In this document: positions 54,211-63,087 of the stretch, piece after piece
How positions within the stretch are numbered: position 1 is the stretch's first letter
Layout of the letters: each line of letters starts with the position of its first letter
NCBI GenBank assembly: GCA_034505795.1
Contig: JAPDQM010000005.1
Span: 1-64,000, forward strand
Source of the DNA: Thermofontimicrobium_A sp034505795
GTDB taxonomy: Bacteria > Zhuqueibacterota > Zhuqueibacteria > Thermofontimicrobiales > Thermofontimicrobiaceae
Reading direction: 5' to 3'
DNA length: 64,000 bases
The notes under the pieces: generated by a model
Databases searched by the model: none
Seen by the model: only the letters and a program-made list of their open reading frames with translations
What the model was told of the DNA's origin: nothing
Program-made: the position numbers and the translations under genes

Positions 54211-55596
54211 TTGGTGGTAAATTGGATCGATCAAATATTGGCAGAGAAAAAGATCGCTTATGCCATCTTTAATCAGGATCTCTGCCTGGTAACCAGCAGT
54301 GGAAATTTTTGTCAGATTGCTCAGTGTGGCCAGGTCGTCCCCAATGATTCGATCTGGAATATTTTTCCGGAATTGTTCGGCAGCGAGGAGGAGATCGAAG
54401 CGGTCCTACATCACCAAAAAAAACGATATGAACTGGACAAAATCAATAAGTACGGGCCTGATGGTTCGCTTCGCTATCACAACCTGACGGTACTGCCGCT
54501 GAAATCGGCAACGTTGAGTTTACTATGTGTGTTGTCAGACACCACCGCTGAGACTTCGCTGGAGCAGCAGCTTATCCAGCAAAAGCATGAAATTGAGCTA
54601 CTGCAAATGAGTCTTGCCAGCCATGGCGATTATGCTGCCTCCGGCATTTTGGGAGAGTCTGAACAGATCAAAAATATCCGCCAATTTATTGCCAAAATCG
54701 CGCCAATCCGCAATACCACCATTTTGCTGCAGGGCGAGAGTGGCACCGGCAAAAATTTGGTGGCACGCGCGATCCATCGACACTCCCTGCAACCCACGGC
54801 GCCCTTTGTGGAGATCAATTGCGCCTCCATCCCATCGACATTGTTGGAATCTGAGATCTTTGGTTTTGAAAAAGGAGCTTTCACCAATGCCATCACCAGC
54901 AAAAAAGGATTGCTGGAAGAAGCCGATGGCGGTACACTTTTCCTCGATGAAATTGGCGAACTTCCATTGCCATTGCAGGCAAAATTTCTCTCATTTTTGG
55001 AAACAAAGACATTTCGGCGCCTGGGCAGTACTCAGGAGCGAACGGTTGATATTCGAGTGATTGCCGCCTCCAATAAAGACTTGAAATTAGCGGTCGAAAA
55101 TCGGGAATTTCGACAGGATCTGTTTTATCGCATTCACGTCGTTTCCTTAAACATGCCACCGCTGCGAGATCTGGGCTCTGACATCATCCTGATTGCCGAA
55201 CACTTTATTTCCATTTTCGCTTATGATTTTAAAAAGAAAGTGCGGGGATTGACCGTAGCTGCGCAGGAAAAACTGCTGCGGCACACCTGGCCTGGCAATG
55301 TCCGGGAATTGCGGAACGTTATTGAACGAGCGGTGATTTTTGCTGAAGGCAACAAAATTACCCCCGAGGACCTAATTTTGGGCGAAGATCGGGAGACAAA
55401 GAAGATAGCCGACCATATCCAACTGCCCCAAACTGGACTATCACTTTTTGATCTCGAAAAGAAATTATTAATTGAGGCATTGGTAAACGCAAAAGGGAAT
55501 CAAACGAGAGCGGCCAGGTTATTAAATTTGAGCCTGGATACATTTCGATATCGACTCAAAAAATATGGCATCACCCCCTCGCAATTGAATGAGTAA
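54211..55596 (+). CDS. Sigma-54-dependent transcriptional activator with PAS-like sensor
   Basis: 461 residues from TTG 54211, immediately after the GTPase stop; GTG 54214 is possible. Residues ~1-115 look like a PAS fold (YAIFNQDLCLVTSSGNF). A coiled-coil linker follows, then the AAA+ domain: Walker A GESGTGKNLVARAI, GAFTNA in place of GAFTGA, Walker B GGTLFLDEIGELPL, and the R-finger region RQDLFYRIHVV. A Fis-type HTH (NQTRAARLLNLSLDTFRYRL) closes the chain. It would drive RNA polymerase-sigma-54 open-complex formation. The signal is unknown; the adjacent GTPase is an obvious candidate input. Confidence 0.92.
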   Translation: MVVNWIDQILAEKKIAYAIFNQDLCLVTSSGNFCQIAQCGQVVPNDSIWNIFPELFGSEEEIEAVLHHQKKRYELDKINKYGPDGSLRYHNLTVLPLKSATLSLLCVLSDTTAETSLEQQLIQQKHEIELLQMSLASHGDYAASGILGESEQIKNIRQFIAKIAPIRNTTILLQGESGTGKNLVARAIHRHSLQPTAPFVEINCASIPSTLLESEIFGFEKGAFTNAITSKKGLLEEADGGTLFLDEIGELPLPLQAKFLSFLETKTFRRLGSTQERTVDIRVIAASNKDLKLAVENREFRQDLFYRIHVVSLNMPPLRDLGSDIILIAEHFISIFAYDFKKKVRGLTVAAQEKLLRHTWPGNVRELRNVIERAVIFAEGNKITPEDLILGEDRETKKIADHIQLPQTGLSLFDLEKKLLIEALVNAKGNQTRAARLLNLSLDTFRYRLKKYGITPSQLNE

Positions 55597-55656
55597 GAAA
55601 TTATCACTGCATCATTTCCATTTTTCTTATTTCATCCAAGCACTTCCCAACAGAGC

Positions 55657-55745
55657 TCTGTTAAAAATCAAGCTGGGCATTTCACCAATTTGGCCTCAAA
55701 TTTTGGTCATTTCACCAGATTGCCATCTGTTAAAAGGTTAGAGCA
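55657..55745 (+). promoter_or_regulatory. Paired direct repeats, possible activator-binding sites
   Basis: TCTGTTAAAA occurs at 55657-55666 and 55736-55745; between them CATTTCACCA occurs at 55678-55687 and 55708-55717 (30 bp apart, about three helical turns). They lie 93-181 bp upstream of a -24/-12-like element. Confidence 0.4.
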
Positions 55746-55837
55746 TCATCCACTGCTTGCGTCTAATAATAGATTAACTGCAATAATCACAGCCAACTAA
55801 TATGCGCCGTTTTGCTTGCTTTTGATTGTTACAATTC

Positions 55838-55853
55838 TGGCATGACCTTTGAA
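55838..55853 (+). promoter_or_regulatory. Weak sigma-54-like promoter upstream of the OmpA gene
   Basis: TGGCAT-N5-TTGAA. The -24 GG is present, but the -12 GC is GA, so the match to TGGCAC-N5-TTGCA is only partial. It is 187 bp before the ATG at 56040. Confidence 0.25.
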
Positions 55854-56039
55854 TAATGGATTGAGGAATTCCGTGAATGGAACCCGTACCAATTGCAATC
55901 AGGCAGTCGGGCGCCATTCCCATGGATTTCACATCATTGAGTTCGTCTGGCTGCCTGATTTATTAATTGTCGAATGCATCAAGAGCAACATTTTTTCCAA
56001 CCATCAATTCACATCAATTTCAAATCTAAGGAGCAAAAA

Positions 56040-57500
56040 ATGAGATCAGCATGTTTCCTGACAGTGACATTCATCATGGCGCTGTTTCTGACCACTTCGG
56101 TCGTTGCACAAACCTGGGATCAAGCCACTGGCATTGGCTTGACCGGCAACGGTATCAAATTTCTTGGCGGCGCGGTGGATCGAGCAGCGCTGGGACTTGG
56201 CGGCGGTCTATCACTTAAATTTGGTGCCTCGCCTTATGTCATGTTTGACCTGAATGCCAATTACGGTAGTTTCAAACCAACGCTTGAAGGCTCTTGGTAC
56301 AAAAAAGATGCAAACGCGCCCTTCCGAACATTCCTTCTGCCGGTCTCGCTGGATATTCGATTTACGCCAGTGCCCGATGGTCATGTGAAGCCCTATTTTA
56401 CATTCGGCGGCGGTCTGCTTCTCTGGGATTTGCGTAATGTCGCGGGTACGGACAAGAGCTTTTTTGGCGATTTAGAGCCGCGCTGGGGTACTAGTGTCCA
56501 CCAGGGAACCCAAAAAGAATTCGTATTCAAAGGCGGCCTGGGACTGGAAATCTTCTTCACGCATGCATTGTCAATGGATTTGCAGGCAGGAATGCAATCC
56601 TTGCTTAAAAATGACGCCAAAGATAATGTCGGCTACGGCGATGCCAATAACTACGCTGCAACCGGTAAAGTTGGGTTAAATTTCTATCTGGATTACTACA
56701 AAGACACGGACAAAGATGGCATCGAGGACAAAAAGGATGCCGATCCTTTGAGACCAGAGGATGTCGACGGCTTCAAGGATGATGATGGCGCACCCGATGA
56801 CGATAACGACAATGATGGCGTGCCCGATCTGCGAGATAAGGCACCCAATCTCGCTGAAGATATCGATGGTTTTCAAGACGATGACGGCGTGCCTGATCCC
56901 GATAATGATGGCGATGGCATTCTGGACAAAGATGACCAGGCGCCCAATGAAGCCGAAGATATCGATGGCTTCCAGGACAAGGACGGTGCTCCCGATGCCG
57001 ACAACGATGGCGATGGTATTCTGGATAAGGATGACCAATGTCCAGGTACGGATGAGACCGTGGCTAAGGGCATCGATACCAAAGAAACCAAAAACGGCTA
57101 CCAGGATGACGACGGCTGTCCTGATACTAAACCGGCACCCGTCCAGTTAGAAAAGAAAGGCGCCAAGTTGGTGCTAAAGGGAGTCAACTTTGAAACCGGC
57201 AGTGCCACGCTGACCAGCGAATCCTATGCGATTCTGGATGAGGTGATTGCTGGTTTGCGAGACAACAAGGATGTGAGTATCGAAATTCGGGGTTACACCG
57301 ATAGTCAGGGCGCCGCAGCGGCGAACCAAAAATTATCCGAACGCCGAGCCAATACCGTACTGCAATATTTGATTGCCAATGGTATTGAGCCGACCCGATT
57401 GAAAGCTGTGGGTTATGGCGAGAAAGATCCAATAGCTCCTAATAACACACCCGAGGGTCGCGCGCAAAATCGACGCATCGAGTTTGTGCGCACTAAGTAA
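56040..57500 (+). CDS. OmpA-family protein with barrel and thrombospondin type 3-like calcium repeats
   Basis: 486 residues from ATG 56040 (CTAAGGAGCAAAAA upstream). Signal peptide ending SVVAQ. Residues ~22-215 form an outer-membrane-barrel-like domain. Residues ~218-365 are Asp-rich calcium-binding repeats, e.g. DTDKDGIEDKKDADP and DNDGDGILDKDDQ. The last ~110 residues are an OmpA domain (FETGSATLTSESYAILDEVI, IRGYTDSQGAAAANQKLSER, RAQNRRIEFVRTK). It tethers the outer membrane to peptidoglycan. It follows the sigma-54 activator by 443 bp and ends in a strong terminator. Confidence 0.92.
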   Translation: MRSACFLTVTFIMALFLTTSVVAQTWDQATGIGLTGNGIKFLGGAVDRAALGLGGGLSLKFGASPYVMFDLNANYGSFKPTLEGSWYKKDANAPFRTFLLPVSLDIRFTPVPDGHVKPYFTFGGGLLLWDLRNVAGTDKSFFGDLEPRWGTSVHQGTQKEFVFKGGLGLEIFFTHALSMDLQAGMQSLLKNDAKDNVGYGDANNYAATGKVGLNFYLDYYKDTDKDGIEDKKDADPLRPEDVDGFKDDDGAPDDDNDNDGVPDLRDKAPNLAEDIDGFQDDDGVPDPDNDGDGILDKDDQAPNEAEDIDGFQDKDGAPDADNDGDGILDKDDQCPGTDETVAKGIDTKETKNGYQDDDGCPDTKPAPVQLEKKGAKLVLKGVNFETGSATLTSESYAILDEVIAGLRDNKDVSIEIRGYTDSQGAAAANQKLSERRANTVLQYLIANGIEPTRLKAVGYGEKDPIAPNNTPEGRAQNRRIEFVRTK

Positions 57501-57537
57501 CCTAAGCGTAACTTTTTTCGCTCCCAATTACGCGGAA

Positions 57538-57571
57538 GGCAACAGTCTTTATGGCTGTTGCCTTTTTTATT
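57538..57571 (+). terminator. Rho-independent terminator of the OmpA gene
   Basis: GGCAACAG (57538-57545) pairs with CTGTTGCC (57555-57562), followed by TTTTTTATTT. Confidence 0.85.
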
Positions 57572-57698
57572 TCCATCGTTCCTCGCCAGAGATTTGGCCT
57601 AGTAAAATAAAAGTATTGATTTTGTCATTACAAAGTGATAAACTTAGATTGTTTTTTACGGCAATGATTTTGACAACAAAGTTACCATTTGACTTCAC

Positions 57699-59360
57699 AT
57701 GGCTGACAAAATCCAAATCAGTCAAGGCGCCACCCAAGCCATTGCGCTCTGGCTAAGCCATATTCTTTTGTTTTCAGCCCTACTTGCTGCAAATAGTCAG
57801 CAGGGGGAGCCCGCGGACAATAGGCATCGAACTCCGCTGAAACAGCCTCAGTTCGATATCATGGTTGAGACAGGCAATGCCCCACGCCCGGTGCTGGCGG
57901 ACAGTTTTTTGAGCTCCACTCATCGTTTTAACATCCATTACACCACCGCTGGCGCTAATGCAGTACCCGGCGAAGATATCAATCAAAATATAATCCCTGA
58001 TTATATCGAAAAAATTGCGGCCGCTTTTGATGAAAGCTATTACGTAGAAATCGAACTGCTCCATTATCGAGAACCGCCGTCATGCAAAAATGGAACGGTT
58101 CCCTATGACATTTACGTTCTCGATTTGGGCAACGCCAGCGGTATCACCGTCACCGAACTTTTGGATTCAAGCGCGGTGGAACAAAAAAATGTCTCTAGCT
58201 ATATTTTATTTGAAAATGATTTTGTTGGACCCGATTTTCATGTTCATGGTGACGAGGCCATTCAGACCACGGCTGCCCATGAATTTTTCCATGCCGTCCA
58301 GTTGGGCTATGTATTTCGCAAAAGTGACAGCTTCTTTTTCGAATTAACCGCGGTCTGGATGGCCGATCGAGTTTTTGATGACATTAACAAGCATTTTTAT
58401 TATCTCGAGTATTTCTTTGCATCACCAGAGATTCCGTTGAATGGCGTGTCGTTTACCATTCCCAATGTTTTTAAGCACATTTACGGTTCATGTATTTTTG
58501 CATTTTACCTTGCAGAAAATTTTGGCGTGGATGCAATTCGCTGGATCTGGGAACAGATGTCCGACCTCACGGCGTTAGCCGCCGTGGATCAACTATTTCG
58601 AGGCCATGGTAGCGATTTTGAAACAGAATTTGGGCGATTTGCCACCTGGAACTTTTTTACCGGTAGCCGGGCACGTCCAGCCTTTTCGTACGCGGAAAGT
58701 CCACTTTATCCGGAAATACACGTGGCAAAGGATACGCTACTGGAATACTACCATCAGCACAGCGGACAGGGTTATTTCCTGACTGCAGCCTATTATCTCT
58801 TCCAGCCGATCAGGGGAGGAGATTTTCGGGTATTGCTTTCGGCAGAGCCATCATCTCATTGGCGATTGGGAGTAGCTGCTTACGATGGCCAGACCGTGCA
58901 GACATATTTTGCACCGACCCAACAGCCAATTCGCATAAGAAACATTTCAGCAGAGCAAAAGCTGGTCATTATCCCCTGCAATGTGGATTATCAAAAAAAT
59001 CCAGCACTCATCTATTTCAAAGAAAAGCCCGAAAACTATACTTTCTACATTCAGTGTGAGGGAAAGGAGAGGGCACAAGTTACACTGCCATTTCTGGTAA
59101 AAACCATCTATCCGAATCCGTTTTCCTCCGAAGTAACGCTAGTGATTCAGCAACTGGATTCAATGCTCATCTCTATTCGGATTTTTAATATTCAAGGGCA
59201 GCAGGTTGATCACCTGCCAGATCTTGGGCCAGATATCCAGCAGTATCAGATTCGCTGGCGGCCGCCGCTGCAGCCATATCCTTTGCCCACAGGCATCTAT
59301 TTCATGCGATTAGAAGCCGGGGCATTTTCGCAAACTTTAAAATTGGTGCTGTGCCGCTGA
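57699..59360 (+). CDS. Secreted MXAN_6640-like metalloprotease with type-A sorting domain
   Basis: 553 residues; the ATG has no ribosome binding site. The N-terminal hydrophobic run (IALWLSHILLFSALLAANSQ) is a signal. An HExxH zinc motif is present in TTAAHEFFHAVQLGYVF (about residue 195), followed by FELTAVWMADRVFDDINKHF. Both are typical of the putative metalloproteases named after MXAN_6640. The C-terminal ~90 residues begin YPNPFSSEVTLVIQQL and end GIYFMRLEAGAFSQTLKLVL, the type IX secretion sorting pattern. Probably exported and retained at the cell surface or released. Substrate unknown. Confidence 0.85.
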   Translation: MADKIQISQGATQAIALWLSHILLFSALLAANSQQGEPADNRHRTPLKQPQFDIMVETGNAPRPVLADSFLSSTHRFNIHYTTAGANAVPGEDINQNIIPDYIEKIAAAFDESYYVEIELLHYREPPSCKNGTVPYDIYVLDLGNASGITVTELLDSSAVEQKNVSSYILFENDFVGPDFHVHGDEAIQTTAAHEFFHAVQLGYVFRKSDSFFFELTAVWMADRVFDDINKHFYYLEYFFASPEIPLNGVSFTIPNVFKHIYGSCIFAFYLAENFGVDAIRWIWEQMSDLTALAAVDQLFRGHGSDFETEFGRFATWNFFTGSRARPAFSYAESPLYPEIHVAKDTLLEYYHQHSGQGYFLTAAYYLFQPIRGGDFRVLLSAEPSSHWRLGVAAYDGQTVQTYFAPTQQPIRIRNISAEQKLVIIPCNVDYQKNPALIYFKEKPENYTFYIQCEGKERAQVTLPFLVKTIYPNPFSSEVTLVIQQLDSMLISIRIFNIQGQQVDHLPDLGPDIQQYQIRWRPPLQPYPLPTGIYFMRLEAGAFSQTLKLVLCR

Positions 59361-59597
59361 CGCGATATAGGGATTATTTGGTATCTGCTGCGAAGGATTT
59401 TTTCCATCAGCTATGCAAGTAGAATAAATTGCCATCGGCTCAAGGGAAATCGCTCTGCCGATGCGAGGAACAATCTTGCTAGTCATCAAGTTTATTGAGC
59501 AATTCCACAAGGTGATTTTAGAGGAAATAGCTAATAACGCCGAAAGTGCGTTCAACCGAAAGGAAATTCATTTTTATTATTCAACAGGAGAAATAGA

Positions 59598-60629
59598 ATG
59601 CTCTGGGAGGAGCGGTGGCATCCATTGCGTGAAGAGTGGGTAATCGTGGCGGCGCATCGACAAGGACGACCCTGGAGCGGCGAGACGATTCGGCCTCCAC
59701 AACGGCAATTGCCAGAATATGTTGCCGATTGTTATCTTTGTCCCGGCAATATTCGAGCCAGTGGCAAATACAACCCCAATTATCAGCAGACATTCATCTT
59801 CGACAACGATCATCCCTGTGTCGGGCAAAATGCACCCACGGATTTGGAACCGGCCATTGGCATTTATAAAAATCGGCCAGCTACCGGCATCGCCCGCGTA
59901 GTTTGTTACAGTCCGAAGCACAATGTAACGTTAGCGGAGCTAACTATCCCCGACATTGTAACGCTGCTCCAGGTGTGGCAGGAACAGTATATTGAATTGG
60001 GAAATATGCCCGATATTAATCACGTTCTGATTTTTGAAAATAAGGGCGAAGTGGTTGGCGTCTCCAATCCGCATCCGCATTGTCAAATTTATGCAACCAA
60101 CTTTGTGTTTAAATTTATCGAAACCGAGGCAAGGGTTTCTCAACGGCATCTGGCAGAAACTGGTCGGGTGCTTTTTCAGGACATAATCCAGGCTGAACAG
60201 GACGATGGCCGGCGAATTCTCTTCGAAAATGATTCCACGATTGCCTTTGTCCCCTACTTTGCCAGATATGCCTACGAGGTCTATGTTGCGCCCAAGGAGA
60301 CTCATCCCAGTCTTGCTGCGTTATCCACTGATGAATTATTCGATTTAGCGCAGACACTCAAAACGGTTCTAATCAAATTCGACAATCTCTGGCAGATGCC
60401 ATTTCCGTATGTAATGCCCTTGCATCAAGCACCCACTGACGGTGGTGATTATCGTGGCTTTCATTTTCATATTGAATTTCATCCCCCACTGCGAAAGCCG
60501 AATTTATTGAAATATCTGGCCGGTCCAGAAATCGGCGGGGGCAATTTTCTGAGCGACACCTCTCCCGAAGAAAAAGCAGCCGAACTCAGAGCTCAATCCG
60601 ATGTCCATTACAAGCAATCCACGATTTAA
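59598..60629 (+). CDS. galT: Galactose-1-phosphate uridylyltransferase
   Basis: 343 residues, with TCAACAGGAGAAATAGA upstream. The zinc-binding CYLCPGN and the catalytic His-Pro-His in SNPHPHCQIYATNF identify GalT. The downstream FRGFHFHIEFHPPL-like region (YRGFHFHIEFHPPLRKPN) is the third typical block. It exchanges UMP between UDP-glucose and galactose-1-phosphate. The neighbour 60 bp downstream is a GHMP sugar kinase, while a second galactokinase-like gene lies 18 kb upstream. Confidence 0.93.
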   Translation: MLWEERWHPLREEWVIVAAHRQGRPWSGETIRPPQRQLPEYVADCYLCPGNIRASGKYNPNYQQTFIFDNDHPCVGQNAPTDLEPAIGIYKNRPATGIARVVCYSPKHNVTLAELTIPDIVTLLQVWQEQYIELGNMPDINHVLIFENKGEVVGVSNPHPHCQIYATNFVFKFIETEARVSQRHLAETGRVLFQDIIQAEQDDGRRILFENDSTIAFVPYFARYAYEVYVAPKETHPSLAALSTDELFDLAQTLKTVLIKFDNLWQMPFPYVMPLHQAPTDGGDYRGFHFHIEFHPPLRKPNLLKYLAGPEIGGGNFLSDTSPEEKAAELRAQSDVHYKQSTI

Positions 60630-60689
60630 TAAAGTCGCAGCCACAGCGAGGTTGAACAACTTTCAATGTGAGCAAAATTGAGAGGCGCC

Positions 60690-62156
60690 ATGTACCGACT
60701 CATCCAGGAATCAAATCAGCAATACGACGATATTCGTACTTTCATCAACATTCTAAATAGCTTATCCCAGCATCCTATCGCCGAAGCTCGCACCTTATTC
60801 GATCCCAAGCGGGAACTGATCATTGCTCGAGCGCCGGGACGACTGGACGTGATGGGAGGAATTGGCGATTATTCCGGATCGCTGGTATTGCAGATGCCCC
60901 TTCGTGAAGCGACGACGGTGGCACTTCAGCGACAATCCGAGCCAACCATTCAGATGATCAGCTTGCAAGCAGAACAAAATCACCGTGACCCGTATTCTAA
61001 AGTGCCGCTATCTGCTCTGGGTGTACAGGATCAGCCAATCAGCTATGAAGCTGCTCGGGCATACTTCAAACAAAATGCTCGTCAACATTGGGCGGCCTAC
61101 GTCGCAGGTGCTTTTTTGGTCTTAGCGCGGGAGAAAAAATTCCACTTTGCTGAAGGCGCCAGCATCCTTATTCATTCCGATGTGCCAGAAGGAAAAGGCG
61201 TTAGTTCTTCGGCAGCACTGGAAGTGTCCACCATGCAAGCTGTCGCTGCCGCATTTAATCTACCGATCGAACCGCGGGAGATGGCACTGCTATGTCAGAA
61301 AGTCGAAAACCTGGTCGTCGGTGCGCCATGCGGGGTGATGGATCAAATGACCTCTGTTTGTGGCGAAGAAAATCGACTCATGGCATTGTTGTGCCAGCCA
61401 GCAGAGTTGCAGGATTCGATTGCTATCCCCGAGGCGATTTCCATCTGGGGCATTGATTCCGGCGAACGCCATTCAGTTTCGGGTTCAGACTATACCTCTG
61501 TACGAGTGGGGACTTTCATGGGGTATCGGATGATTGCCGCACTGGCCGGTTTGAAAATTCTGCCCCAATCAGCCACGCCAACACTCCAGATCGATGATCC
61601 ATTATGGAAAGGCTATCTGGCAAACATCGCACCCTCGGTATTCGAGCAATACTACGCCGCCCGATTACCAGAAAAGATATCTGGCAGATCGTTCTTAGGG
61701 CAATATCACGGTACGACCGATACCGTTACCACCGTCAATCCTAACAACGAATACGCGGTGCTTCGCCCAACTGCCCATCCAATCTATGAACATTTTCGGG
61801 TCCGTACGTTTGCCGCACTGTTGGCGGAATCCATGACCAGGCCGAAATTGGAGCTATTGGGTGAATTGATGTATCAAGCTCATGCCAGCTACGTAGCTTG
61901 CGGGCTGGGGTCTCCTGGGACCAATCGATTGGTTAAGCTGGTTCGGGACATCGGTCCGGAGCATGGGCTCTATGGGGCAAAAATCACTGGTGGCGGCAGC
62001 GGCGGCACAGTGGCTATTCTTGGCGAAAAATCCAGTGCGCATTGGATTGAGAGAATTGCGGAAACCTATGGTCACGAACACGGTCAGTACCCCTACATCT
62101 TTAAACAATCGTCGATGGGCGCCAACCGATTTGGGGTGCTCAGGTTGAAGCCATGA
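60690..62156 (+). CDS. GHMP sugar kinase, galactokinase/arabinokinase-like
   Basis: 488 residues from ATG 60690, with GAGAGGCGCC upstream. Motif 1 is ARAPGRLDVMGGIGDYSGSL, motif 2 PEGKGVSSSAALEVSTM, then GAPCGVMDQMTSVCGEENRL and motif 3 KITGGGSGGTVAILG. The DVMGGIGDYSG loop and the ~490-residue length are those of the L-arabinokinase-type branch, also seen in the C-terminal half of plant arabinokinases, rather than classical GalK. Placement behind galT suggests it makes a sugar-1-phosphate for it. Galactose, arabinose or another pentose/hexose are all possible. Confidence 0.85.
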   Translation: MYRLIQESNQQYDDIRTFINILNSLSQHPIAEARTLFDPKRELIIARAPGRLDVMGGIGDYSGSLVLQMPLREATTVALQRQSEPTIQMISLQAEQNHRDPYSKVPLSALGVQDQPISYEAARAYFKQNARQHWAAYVAGAFLVLAREKKFHFAEGASILIHSDVPEGKGVSSSAALEVSTMQAVAAAFNLPIEPREMALLCQKVENLVVGAPCGVMDQMTSVCGEENRLMALLCQPAELQDSIAIPEAISIWGIDSGERHSVSGSDYTSVRVGTFMGYRMIAALAGLKILPQSATPTLQIDDPLWKGYLANIAPSVFEQYYAARLPEKISGRSFLGQYHGTTDTVTTVNPNNEYAVLRPTAHPIYEHFRVRTFAALLAESMTRPKLELLGELMYQAHASYVACGLGSPGTNRLVKLVRDIGPEHGLYGAKITGGGSGGTVAILGEKSSAHWIERIAETYGHEHGQYPYIFKQSSMGANRFGVLRLKP

Positions 62157-62175
62157 TCAGACGCGGGCATTCAGA

Positions 62176-62601
62176 CTAATCATCTCCTTTGGGAACGTAT
62201 CGTCGTTGCTGCTTCACTTCACTTCTTCTTCGTTTCGACTCCAAACGCTGCCATTTGGAATATAACGATGGTTTCTTTTTGCGACGTGGTTTTGGTTGAT
62301 GAGCCGCCTTTCGGATCAATTCGATCAATCGCTGCAGAGCATCTTCACGATTTTTCAATTGCGATCGAAAACGCCGCGCCGAAATGATCAATTCGCCATT
62401 TTCATTCATGCGGCTGCCAGCCAGTTTTAGCAGGCGCTCCCTTACCTCATCGGTCAATGACGGCGAATGGCGAACATCAAACCGCAATTGAACCGCAGTA
62501 GCGACTTTGTTGACATTCTGCCCACCCGGCCCGGACGCTCGAACGAATTCTTCCTGGATTTCGTTTTCGCTGATAGAAATGCTGTCTGTGATTTGAATCA
62601 T
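62176..62601 (-). CDS. arfB: Ribosome-rescue peptidyl-tRNA hydrolase ArfB
   Basis: 141 residues. The GGQ catalytic loop is in FVRASGPGGQNVNKVATAVQ. The basic C-terminal tail (HQPKPRRKKKPSLYSKWQRL onward) that enters the mRNA channel is present, as in E. coli YaeJ. It frees ribosomes stalled without a stop codon. Length and tail exclude RF1/RF2. Convergent with the kinase gene. Confidence 0.94.
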   Translation of the reverse strand: MIQITDSISISENEIQEEFVRASGPGGQNVNKVATAVQLRFDVRHSPSLTDEVRERLLKLAGSRMNENGELIISARRFRSQLKNREDALQRLIELIRKAAHQPKPRRKKKPSLYSKWQRLESKRRRSEVKQQRRYVPKGDD

Positions 62602-62990
62602 AGTTCAATTTAAATTAATTTATTATCTAATCTCTCAGCCAGGCTGCAATGTTCGATATCGGCTAACAGGAATAAGCCATGATTGCTGGCGATTGAATGC
62701 TCTCGCTGACCTTCATTGCCATGGCAAATATATCACATCAGATGGTAAATGTCAATAAAATTATCTTTCAGTGGATTTTTATATCGATAGCCCGCAACCA
62801 TTCAACCACAACATCGCAAAGGTACGAAGATAATCCAGGATGCCAGACAACGCGAAATTGTTTTTCATGCAAGCAACCAATTTCAACAGCAATGAATTAG
62901 TTGCCAGAAAACTGAAACGACTTTTTTGGTTAAAAATTCTAATCTGGCATCTGCGTGACAAAAAATCCAAACGAATAGCTGTAATTGTTC
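62602..62990. other. AT-rich divergent intergenic region, no gene seen
   Basis: 389 bases between arfB (leftward) and the exporter promoter. The short frames here have no ribosome binding site. Nothing else recognisable. Confidence 0.45.
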
Positions 62991-63019
62991 TTGCTATTTG
63001 AATATAAAAATGGTAATAT
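62991..63019 (+). promoter_or_regulatory. Sigma-70 promoter of the ABC exporter gene
   Basis: TTGCTA (62991-62996), 17-nt spacer, TAATAT (63014-63019). Transcription near 63026 would give a leader of about 60 nt containing AGGAG. Confidence 0.6.
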
Positions 63020-63087
63020 TATCAGGCCGTCTCTGCGGAGAAAGATAAATATTACGATTATTTTAGGAGAAAGCTATCTTACAACAG

